Assembly: GCA_027013265.1 (NCBI GenBank)
Contig: JALUXQ010000238.1
Span: forward strand, 1 to 5,421
Reading direction: 5' to 3'
Origin: Campylobacteraceae bacterium
GTDB taxonomy: Bacteria; Campylobacterota; Campylobacteria; Campylobacterales; Sulfurospirillaceae
Length of the DNA stretch: 5,421 bases
The position numbers and the translations under genes were made by a program. A model generated the notes under the pieces. It made no database searches. It worked only from the letters and a program-made list of their open reading frames with translations, and had not been told where the DNA came from. The first letter of the stretch is position 1; each line of letters starts with the position of its first letter. Of this stretch, positions 1 to 5,421 are shown in pieces.

Positions 1-945
1 TACAAAGATAGAAAATACACAAAAAAGAGTGTAAATGAGAGACCATTTGAAGTTGAAAATTTCTACTCAAGAGATGGTTTTAAAGCCATAATCAACAATG
101 CAAAAAAAATTGCAAATGGCAAACCAGTCGCAGCAAATGTGCTGTATGCTATCAATGACTATGGAAGAGTCGCTAGAGATGCATGTGAATTAGGAGTCGA
201 TATCATCATAACAGGGGCAGGGCTTCCTACAAATATGCCAGAATTTACTGTGGGCTATCCAGATGTTGCGCTAGTTCCCATTGTCTCTTCGGCAAAAGCT
301 TTAAAAATTATTTGTAAAAGATGGAAGCAGAGATACGATAGATTGCCCGATGCTATTGTGGTAGAAGGTCCAAAGAGTGGAGGGCATCAGGGATTTACAT
401 ATGAGCAGTGTTTTAAAGATGAGTACCAACTAGAAAATTTGATTAAACCCATAAAGGAGGAGATTAAAAAGTGGGGAGATTTTCCACTTATCGCAGCTGG
501 CGGTATTTGGGATCATGATGACATCTTAAAAGTGATGGAGCTAGGAGCTGATGGAGTTCAGATGGGAACAAGATTTATCGGTACGCACGAGTGTGATGCT
601 GATGATAAATTTAAACAGGTGATAATCAACTCAAAACAAGAAGATATAAAACTCCTAAAATCTCCTGTTGGCTATCCAGCCAGAGGTGTCAGAACAAATC
701 TTATAGAGCTAGTAGACAAAAGAGAAGGTCCAAAAATAAAGTGTATCAGCAACTGTGTAAGCCCTTGCCACAGAGGACAAGAGGCAAAAGAGGTAGGGTA
801 TTGTATAGCTGATAGACTCTCTGATGCATATTTGGGAAGAGTAGAGACTGGTCTTTTCTTTACTGGATCAAACGGGTATAAATTAAAAGAGATCATCAGC
901 GTAAAAGAGCTTATGAATAAGTTGGTAAATGGAGAAGATGCTTAA
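1..945 (+). CDS. Nitronate monooxygenase-family flavoprotein (5'-truncated by window edge)
   Basis: The frame is open from base 1 to a TAA at 943-945, giving 314 residues. Full-length relatives have about 360, so roughly 50 N-terminal residues lie outside; the GTG at 139 is internal. Seen in the fragment: GPKSGGHQG at residues 123-131, whose His129 fits the SGGH motif of nitronate monooxygenases (2-nitropropane dioxygenases); AAGGIWD at 165-171; and GADGVQMGTRF at 182-192, the FMN-phosphate-binding end of a TIM barrel. The family binds FMN and oxidises alkyl nitronates with O2 in the cytoplasm. Many members are annotated only by similarity, and FabK enoyl-ACP reductases share the fold, so the substrate here is unknown. 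The C-terminal part carries CISNCVSPC (Cys248, 252, 256) plus Cys268. The gene overlaps the following amidase by 17 bp (8 bp with the alternative amidase start), indicating co-transcription. From memory, this gene pair occurs together in other Campylobacterota. Family sure; exact activity not. Confidence 0.88.
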   Translation, partial: YKDRKYTKKSVNERPFEVENFYSRDGFKAIINNAKKIANGKPVAANVLYAINDYGRVARDACELGVDIIITGAGLPTNMPEFTVGYPDVALVPIVSSAKALKIICKRWKQRYDRLPDAIVVEGPKSGGHQGFTYEQCFKDEYQLENLIKPIKEEIKKWGDFPLIAAGGIWDHDDILKVMELGADGVQMGTRFIGTHECDADDKFKQVIINSKQEDIKLLKSPVGYPARGVRTNLIELVDKREGPKIKCISNCVSPCHRGQEAKEVGYCIADRLSDAYLGRVETGLFFTGSNGYKLKEIISVKELMNKLVNGEDA

Positions 946-2320
946 AAAATCAATTTTTATAGTTTTTATCTCTATATCTCTTTTTGCAAACTCAATCTAT
1001 CTTGATAAGATACATCTTTATGATAAACAGATGAAGTATGCAAATGAGAGTCAAATGCTCAAGATTTTTCACTCTTTGCAGGGTATTTATATTAAATCCA
1101 TCATAAATAGTGATGATGAGCTAAAAAAAGAGACACTAAAAAGACTCATCAAAAGCTCAAAAGTTCTAAAATTTGATTATAGTAGTTATGCGCGAGAATT
1201 ATCTGGCTTAAGTGATAATTTTACGCGAAATCTTATAGTAAAGCCACCAAAGAAAAAACCAAAAAAACCTAAAAAAATAGTAGCCTTAAAATTAACAAAA
1301 ATTTATGCAAATTCTAGTTTTGTAAAGTTGGAATTTGATAGGGAAGTTAGTAAAAAGAGTGTGAAGATTTTCACTCTTGCAGGAAAAAAATATTATAGAA
1401 AAATATTTGATTTTAAAGCATTTTTGCCATTTAAACCAAAAATTAAAAAACCAAAGATACTCCAAGATATAAAACTAGCACAATACAACACAAAGACTAT
1501 GAGACTTGTGCTTCAAACAAAAAGAAAAAAAACTTACTACCCAAAATATATAAAAAATATACTCTATATCTATTTTTCCAAACAGACAAAAAGAAAAAAA
1601 GTCCAGAAAAAACAGAGTGTAGTTTTTAGACAATTTAATCCAAAAAACAAAATAATAGTGCTAGACCCAGGACATGGTGGCAAAGATTCTGGAGCCATAG
1701 GGTACAAAAGAAGATATGAAAAAAGAGCAGTCTTGGCTATAGCGTTGAAGTGTGCAAAAGAGTTGAAAAAAAGAGGTTACAGAGTCTATCTTACAAGAAG
1801 TAGAGACTATTTTGTGAAATTAAGAAGCAGAACAAGCTATGCAAATCGCAAACATGCCGACCTTTTTATATCAATACACGCAAATGCAGCGCCAAGAAAG
1901 AGTAAATATCTCATCTCAAAAGGGTTAGAGACATTTTTTCTATCGCCAGATAGAAGCAACAGAAGTAAAAATGTAGCTGCTTTGGAAAATAAATCAGATA
2001 TTGAAGACATGGATTACTACTCCAAAAATGTATTTTTAAATTTTATGAATAGAGAAAAGATTATCCAAGCAAACAAGATGGCACTAGATATACAACAAGG
2101 TGTGCTAAAATCACTAAGAACAAAATACAGAGTTGTTGATGGTGGAGTTAGAGAAGCCCCATTTTGGGTTTTGGTTGGTGCGCAAATGCCAGCGATTTTG
2201 ATAGAAGCTGGCTACATCACAAATCCAACAGAGGGTGAGAGGCTATTTAATTTTAGATATCAACAACTGTTAGCTAAAGGTATAGTCGATGGAGTAGATA
2301 ACTACTTTTTAAAAAACTAA
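929..2320 (+). CDS. amiA: Exported N-acetylmuramoyl-L-alanine amidase (AmiA/AmiC type, Amidase_3)
   Basis: This predicted zinc amidase cuts the amide bond between N-acetylmuramic acid and L-alanine in periplasmic peptidoglycan, a step used in daughter-cell separation. Of 463 residues, 1-22 form a signal peptide (Lys6-Lys7, hydrophobic core, LFA before probable cleavage near 20). Residues 23-104 are a helical, charged region I do not recognise; 105-116 are a Lys/Pro linker; about 117-218 resemble an AMIN envelope-targeting domain; 241-463 are Amidase_3. Expected zinc and catalytic residues are all present: His249 in DPGHGG, Glu264, His317 in SIHAN, and Glu426 in LIEAGY. The catalytic domain is therefore probably active. 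The protein is strongly basic. Two starts are possible, ATG 929 and ATG 938. GGAG at 931-934 sits only 3 bases before the second, and the first has no clear Shine-Dalgarno; the proteins differ by three residues. The gene overlaps the upstream flavoprotein gene and ends immediately beside the convergent gene. The symbol follows H. pylori/C. jejuni naming; amiC is also used. Confidence 0.92.
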   Translation: MEKMLKKSIFIVFISISLFANSIYLDKIHLYDKQMKYANESQMLKIFHSLQGIYIKSIINSDDELKKETLKRLIKSSKVLKFDYSSYARELSGLSDNFTRNLIVKPPKKKPKKPKKIVALKLTKIYANSSFVKLEFDREVSKKSVKIFTLAGKKYYRKIFDFKAFLPFKPKIKKPKILQDIKLAQYNTKTMRLVLQTKRKKTYYPKYIKNILYIYFSKQTKRKKVQKKQSVVFRQFNPKNKIIVLDPGHGGKDSGAIGYKRRYEKRAVLAIALKCAKELKKRGYRVYLTRSRDYFVKLRSRTSYANRKHADLFISIHANAAPRKSKYLISKGLETFFLSPDRSNRSKNVAALENKSDIEDMDYYSKNVFLNFMNREKIIQANKMALDIQQGVLKSLRTKYRVVDGGVREAPFWVLVGAQMPAILIEAGYITNPTEGERLFNFRYQQLLAKGIVDGVDNYFLKN

Positions 2321-2335
2321 CTATAGTAGTTTTTT
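2311..2335. terminator. Weak A/T-flanked inverted repeat at the convergent gene junction
   Basis: AAAAAACTA (2311-2319) is complementary to TAGTTTTTT (2327-2335) around a 7-base loop. On either strand the stem ends in a run of at least six T, so it could act in both directions, for the amidase transcript and for the aspS-adk-cinA-like transcript. It spans both stop codons: the amidase TAA at 2318-2320 and the minus-strand TAG at 2321-2323. The stem has only one G-C pair, so it may be too weak to work alone. Confidence 0.3.
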
Positions 2336-3055
2336 TCCGATTTTATCCATCTCTTTTTTGAAAAAAGAGCACCATTTTTCAAGCTCTTTTTTGTTGGTAT
2401 GGGCTAAAAATATGTCTACTGTTTTTTTATTTCCATCTATTTTGGGTAGTGAAGAGAGTTCTAAATCTTTTGGTAAGGCTTCCATTATATCTATGAGGTC
2501 ATTTTCAGAACAATCTGCCTTAAATTCGCATGTAAATTTATCCTGTTTTTTTTCAAAAAGAGTATCTAGTGCCCAAGTAACCATGGGGTATGCCATTGAC
2601 GGAAATCCAGGAGTAAAAAAGAATCTATCTTCTAGGTAAAATCCAGGGACTCTGTTTACTTCATTTTGCAAAAGCTTTGCATCTTTTGGGATATTTGCCA
2701 TTTTGATTCTATGAGGATATGCACCTTCTCTAAACTCATCTTTTATAAGGTTTGCTGCTTCTTGATTTGTTTCTAAAACTCCATTTGTAAAGGCATTTGC
2801 TGCTACTTCTCTTGTGTAATCATCTGGAGTAGAGCCAATTCCTCCAAAGCAGAACATCACACTTTTTGGGTCTTTTTTTATCATTTCAAAGATTCGTTCC
2901 ATCAAGGCCGTATCATCATTTATGATAAAATTTCCAGCATGTTTTAAGCCTCTATTTCTCAAAGCTTTATTTAAAAATGAAAAGTGTTTGTCCTCTCTTC
3001 TTCCATTTAAAAGTTCAGTTCCTATGATGACGCTGTAAAAATTATACTCTTGCAT
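2321..3055 (-). CDS. Stand-alone CinA N-terminal (COG1058, MoCF-fold) protein
   Basis: This predicted cytoplasmic protein of 244 residues carries the molybdopterin-binding-like (MoCF/MoaB-MogA) fold of the CinA family. Markers seen: IGTELLNGRRED at 11-22 (CinA-type IGxELLxGxxxD), GGIGSTPDDYTRE at 71-83 (classic GGLGPTxDDxT) and PGFPSM at 149-154. Residues 171-244 resemble the small KH-like part that follows in full CinA proteins (ELSSLP near 199-204). The C-terminal nicotinamide-nucleotide amidase (PncC) domain of two-domain CinA is absent. COG1058 domains studied elsewhere hydrolyse ADP-ribose, so a metal-dependent nucleotide pyrophosphatase role is a reasonable inference; pipelines often label such genes competence/damage-inducible protein A or molybdopterin-binding protein, which overstates what is known. 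I chose ATG 3053-3055, with AAGAG 8 bases upstream, over GTG 3062-3064. The start overlaps the end of adk by 14 bp, so translation is probably coupled. Confidence 0.82.
   Translation of the reverse strand: MQEYNFYSVIIGTELLNGRREDKHFSFLNKALRNRGLKHAGNFIINDDTALMERIFEMIKKDPKSVMFCFGGIGSTPDDYTREVAANAFTNGVLETNQEAANLIKDEFREGAYPHRIKMANIPKDAKLLQNEVNRVPGFYLEDRFFFTPGFPSMAYPMVTWALDTLFEKKQDKFTCEFKADCSENDLIDIMEALPKDLELSSLPKIDGNKKTVDIFLAHTNKKELEKWCSFFKKEMDKIGKKLL
2361..2392 (+). terminator. Possible Rho-independent terminator of the amidase transcript, inside the opposing gene
   Basis: AAAAAAGAGC (2361-2370) pairs perfectly with GCTCTTTTTT (2383-2392) around a 12-base loop, leaving a GAGC/GCTC core followed by T6. 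It begins 41 bases after the amidase stop, so it is well placed to end that transcript. It lies in the last codons of the convergent CinA-like gene. The left arm also pairs with CTCTTTTTT at 2351-2359 (9 bp around a single G), so two folds compete. The core is short, so this is a moderate call. Confidence 0.4.
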
Positions 3056-3614
3056 ATATAGCACTCTTTATCTCTTGGGCTATCGTTTCTGCTTCTCTTT
3101 CACCATCAATTTTGACTAAAATATTTTTTGAGTTATAAAAATCTTGTATAAGCTCAAGTGGCTCACTGTAAATTTTCATGCGATTTGAAAAAATCTCTTC
3201 TTTGTCATCAGCTCCACGGTTTCGTCCAAGCACTCTTTGCTTTGCAGTCTCTTCGCTTACAACGATTTCAAACACTAGAGTCAATCTTATATCACTATTT
3301 TTTATCAACTCTCTTTCGAGTCCCATCATCTGCTCAACTGACCTTGGAAAGCCATCAATTAAGATAATCTTTTTATCTGAACTGTTGATAGCTTTGGTGA
3401 TAGTTTGTACTGCAATCTCGACTGGAACTAGGTTGCCTTTGCTGATTTTTTTATCTATAATTTTACCAAGTTTACTTCCCGATTTTACTTCATCACGCAG
3501 TAGTTCTCCTGTTGAGAAATGAGCTATATTTTTTGGGTCATTGTTAGCAATTATATCTGCATCTGTAGTTTTTCCACTTCCTGGAGCTCCTATAAGTAAA
3601 AACAGATACTTCAT
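3042..3614 (-). CDS. adk: Adenylate kinase (short, zinc-free LID form)
   Basis: Adk catalyses ATP + AMP = 2 ADP in the cytoplasm and is needed to recycle AMP. The 190-residue protein shows the P-loop GAPGSGKT at 9-16, the AMP-site segment FSTGELLRDE at 33-42 with Arg40, DGFPRS at 87-92, and the LID arginines in LGRNRGADD at 129-137 plus Arg145. The LID is the short type, without the four-cysteine zinc insertion of the roughly 215-residue bacterial form; this matches the length usual in Campylobacterota. A UMP/CMP kinase would look similar, but the neighbourhood and motifs favour adk. The ATG at 3612-3614 starts 2 bases after the aspS stop codon. No strong Shine-Dalgarno is visible, so expression probably relies on coupling to aspS translation. 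The 3' end overlaps the start of the CinA-like gene. Confidence 0.95.
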   Translation of the reverse strand: MKYLFLLIGAPGSGKTTDADIIANNDPKNIAHFSTGELLRDEVKSGSKLGKIIDKKISKGNLVPVEIAVQTITKAINSSDKKIILIDGFPRSVEQMMGLERELIKNSDIRLTLVFEIVVSEETAKQRVLGRNRGADDKEEIFSNRMKIYSEPLELIQDFYNSKNILVKIDGEREAETIAQEIKSAIYARV

Positions 3615-3616
3615 GG

Positions 3617-5362
3617 CTACTTTTTCATCTCTCTTAGTCTGATTCCCAAATCTCTTAGCTGAGCATTTTCAACAGGGCTTGGTGCATTTGTTAGGAGGCA
3701 TTGAGCTCTTTGAGTTTTTGGAAAAGCTATGACATCTCTTATGCTGCTTGATTTTGTCAAAAGCATGATGAGTCTATCAAGTCCGATTGCAAGTCCACCA
3801 TGAGGAGGTGCTCCAAATTTTAAAGCATCAAGTAAAAATTCAAACTTTTCATTTGCCTCTTCATCGCTGATTCCTAGAAGCTTGAAAACTTTTTGTTGGA
3901 TTTCTGGTTTGTGTATTCTTATGCTTCCGCCACCAAGTTCAACTCCGTTTAGTACGATATCATAGGCGATGGATTCCATCTCTTCAACTGGTGCATTCAG
4001 ATCTTTTGGCATGGTAAATGGGTGATGAAGTGCTTTTACATCTCCATTGTCTACTTCAAACATATCAAAATCAACCACCCAAACAAACTCAAAACGATCT
4101 TGGGGAATTATATCCATAAGCTCAGCAAGATAGATTCTAAATCTTCCCATATAATCAAGTACGATTTTTTTATCGCCTGCTCCAAAAAAGATCACATCGC
4201 CAACTTTTAAATCTGAGACATTTATGATCTCTTGCAAGTCATCTTCACTAAAAAACTTAGTCAAAGGACCCTTTAGTCCATCCTCTTTCATCTGAAAATA
4301 TCCAAGTCCAGCTGCACCAAATTTTCTAACATACTCCTCAAACCCTTTCATCTGTCTTTTTGAGAAGATATTATCTCCATTTGGTACTTTTAGAGCTTTG
4401 ATTCTATTATTTTTTTTGTCTTTTGCAATTGAGCTAAAAATTTCATTTGAAGACTTAGCAAATATATCTATCACATCAATAAGTGGCAAATCATATCTAA
4501 GGTCTGGTTTATCACTACCATAAGTCTCCATCGCATCTTTGTATCTTAGCCTATTGAACGGGATTTGCACTTCATGACCGCAAGCTTTAAACATAGCTTT
4601 TATAAGCTCTTCAGTTACTTTTATTATCTCATCTTGTGTGCAAAAACTCATCTCAAGGTCTATTTGTGTAAATTCTGGTTGCCTATCGGCTCGCAAATCT
4701 TCATCACGGAAGCATTTTGCTATCTGAAAATATCTGTCAAATCCAGAACACATCAAAAGTTGTTTGAAAAGTTGAGGAGATTGTGGAAGTGCGAAAAATT
4801 CACCATTGTGTACACGGCTTGGTACGAGATAATCCCTTGCTCCCTCTGGTGTTGATTTTGTCAAAATAGGGGTTTCTACCTCTAAAAACTCTTTGCTATC
4901 AAGCAGGTTTCTAGCGGCAATTGTAGCCTTGCTTCTTAGCTTAAATATATCATATGCTTTTTTATTTCTTAAATCAAGATATCTGTATTTTAGTCTTACA
5001 TCTTCGCCGACGCTGTTGTCACCTATGACAAAAGGAACAGGCTCGCTTGCATTTTCTACTATCAATTCATCTACGACTATCTCTATTTTTCCTGTTTTTA
5101 GATTTGGATTTTCGAGTCCTTCACCTCTTGCTCTTACTTTTCCTTTGGCTCTTAGAACAAACTCATCTCTAACTCTGTTTGCAATCTCATGAGACTTCAC
5201 ACTATCGGCAGGGTCACAAACAAGCTGTACCAAACCACTTTTATCTCTTAAATCTATAAATATAACTCCACCATGGTCTCTGCTGTTATTGCACCATCCG
5301 CAAACTTCTACGATATCACCAATATTTTCTTCACTTATCTGTGTACAATAGTTACTTCTCAA
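3617..5362 (-). CDS. aspS: Aspartyl-tRNA synthetase, bacterial type, probably non-discriminating
   Basis: This class IIb synthetase activates aspartate with ATP and charges tRNA-Asp. From the TTG start the protein is 581 residues (E. coli 590). Parts seen: an OB-fold anticodon-binding domain (about 1-105); class II motif 1 around FLEVETP (159-165); the flipping-loop segment TPEGARDYLV (171-180); QSPQ (194-197); motif 2 at FRDEDLRADRQPEF (218-231); a bacterial GAD insertion (about 290-410); and motif 3 with GLDR at 527-530. His30 in RDHGG and Gly82 in RGEG match residues tied to non-discriminating enzymes, which also make Asp-tRNA-Asn for GatCAB. I chose TTG 5360-5362 because AGAGGAA lies 5-6 bases upstream and LRSNYCT aligns with the normal family N-terminus. 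An in-frame GTG at 5417-5419 would add 19 residues unlike the family and lies upstream of the predicted promoter. First gene of a tight operon with adk. Confidence 0.96.
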   Translation of the reverse strand: MRSNYCTQISEENIGDIVEVCGWCNNSRDHGGVIFIDLRDKSGLVQLVCDPADSVKSHEIANRVRDEFVLRAKGKVRARGEGLENPNLKTGKIEIVVDELIVENASEPVPFVIGDNSVGEDVRLKYRYLDLRNKKAYDIFKLRSKATIAARNLLDSKEFLEVETPILTKSTPEGARDYLVPSRVHNGEFFALPQSPQLFKQLLMCSGFDRYFQIAKCFRDEDLRADRQPEFTQIDLEMSFCTQDEIIKVTEELIKAMFKACGHEVQIPFNRLRYKDAMETYGSDKPDLRYDLPLIDVIDIFAKSSNEIFSSIAKDKKNNRIKALKVPNGDNIFSKRQMKGFEEYVRKFGAAGLGYFQMKEDGLKGPLTKFFSEDDLQEIINVSDLKVGDVIFFGAGDKKIVLDYMGRFRIYLAELMDIIPQDRFEFVWVVDFDMFEVDNGDVKALHHPFTMPKDLNAPVEEMESIAYDIVLNGVELGGGSIRIHKPEIQQKVFKLLGISDEEANEKFEFLLDALKFGAPPHGGLAIGLDRLIMLLTKSSSIRDVIAFPKTQRAQCLLTNAPSPVENAQLRDLGIRLREMKK

Positions 5363-5367
5363 TTTTA

Positions 5368-5374
5368 TTCCTCT
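5368..5374 (-). promoter_or_regulatory. Shine-Dalgarno that fixes the aspS TTG start
   Basis: Read on the minus strand, the bases are AGAGGAA, followed by TAAAA and then TTG (5362-5360). The match to the 16S anti-Shine-Dalgarno and the spacing are both good. No comparable site can be judged for the upstream GTG at 5419, because only two bases lie before it in the window. Confidence 0.7.
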
Positions 5375-5393
5375 AATCCAGTTTTTTAAGCCT

Positions 5394-5414
5394 GCTATTT
5401 TACCAAAAAATAGC
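5394..5414. repeat. Perfect 8-bp inverted repeat over the aspS promoter candidate
   Basis: GCTATTTT and AAAATAGC form 8-bp perfect arms around a 5-base loop; the right arm on the minus strand contains most of the -10 hexamer. No T-run follows either end, so it does not look like an intrinsic terminator. It could be an operator-like palindrome or simply a by-product of AT-rich promoter sequence. Confidence 0.35.
5397..5410 (-). promoter_or_regulatory. Extended -10 promoter candidate for the aspS-adk-cinA-like operon
   Basis: On the minus strand the bases read TTTTTTGGTAAAAT: a T-run, then TG, one base, and TAAAAT, five of six matching TATAAT. Campylobacterota sigma-70 promoters typically rely on a T-rich stretch plus an extended -10 rather than a -35 box. 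Initiation about 7 bases downstream, near 5390, would leave a leader of about 28 bases before the TTG. In such AT-rich DNA chance matches are common. Confidence 0.45.
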
Positions 5415-5421
5415 TTCACTT

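Noticed and set aside
139..141. GTG as the start of the nitronate monooxygenase-like gene
   Set aside because: The frame stays open to base 1 and the upstream residues (e.g. PVAANVLYAINDY) fit the family, so the gene begins outside the window.
672..896. 74-codon minus-strand frame
   Set aside because: Antisense to the conserved C-terminal part of the flavoprotein gene; no RBS or domain.
1250..1620. Lys-rich, A-rich stretch as possible foreign or repeat DNA
   Set aside because: It encodes the linker and AMIN-like part of the amidase in one intact frame, and its composition fits the AT-rich genome; no direct repeats or insertion ends seen.
2358..2639. 93-codon plus-strand frame just downstream of the amidase
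   Set aside because: Antisense to the CinA-like gene, starts inside a terminator-like repeat, no recognisable domain.
3062..3064. GTG start for the CinA-like gene
   Set aside because: The ATG at 3053-3055 is a better codon with a purine-rich AAGAG at 8 bases; the GTG adds only three residues.
3158..3522. Two overlapping plus-strand frames (69 and 114 codons)
   Set aside because: Both are antisense to adk, whose motifs are intact; no independent support.
4022..4210. 62-codon plus-strand frame
   Set aside because: Antisense to aspS; no supporting signal.
4565..4855. 96-codon plus-strand frame rich in aromatic residues
   Set aside because: Opposite the catalytic core of aspS, which is conserved on the minus strand; shadow frame.
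4893..5192. 99-codon plus-strand frame with a hydrophobic start that resembles a membrane peptide
   Set aside because: It lies wholly opposite the conserved aspS coding region; its Leu/Ser richness is what the reverse complement of a Lys/Glu-rich gene gives. No RBS or family match.

Overview
The window comes from an AT-rich bacterial chromosome. It looks like Campylobacterota (the former epsilonproteobacteria), probably a Sulfurimonas-like or related free-living genus; the genus is a guess. Three things point there: the short, zinc-free adenylate kinase of about 190 residues directly behind aspS, an aspartyl-tRNA synthetase starting LRSNYCT with the RDHGG signature, and a lysine-rich periplasmic AmiA-type amidase directly behind a nitronate monooxygenase-like gene. 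I see no mobile element, CRISPR array, tRNA or rRNA, and coding density is close to 100 %.

Left part, + strand (1-2320). A nitronate monooxygenase-family flavoprotein gene enters from outside the window, so its 5' end is missing. Its last bases overlap an exported N-acetylmuramoyl-L-alanine amidase with a signal peptide, a Lys/Pro linker, an AMIN-like region and an Amidase_3 catalytic domain. The overlap suggests one transcript.

Right part, - strand (5421 down to 2321). A compact operon reads aspS, then adk after a 2-bp gap, then a stand-alone CinA N-terminal (COG1058, MoCF-fold) protein overlapping the adk end by 14 bp. A TG-extended -10 element lies just before aspS. aspS most likely begins at a TTG codon with a good Shine-Dalgarno, not at the GTG 19 codons upstream. 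The operon has a possible AMP theme: AspRS releases AMP, Adk converts AMP to ADP, and COG1058 proteins studied elsewhere are ADP-ribose pyrophosphatases, which also release AMP.

Centre (2311-2392). The two operons converge with no intergenic base: the amidase TAA ends at 2320 and the CinA-like TAG begins at 2321. A/T-rich inverted repeats here could terminate transcription, the best one inside the 3' end of the CinA-like gene.

This is mostly ordinary core-genome sequence, and I found no previously undescribed system. The points most worth a second look are the non-discriminating signature of AspRS, the mis-start risk in aspS, the zero-gap convergence with overlapping hairpins, and the cysteine cluster in the nitronate monooxygenase-like protein.
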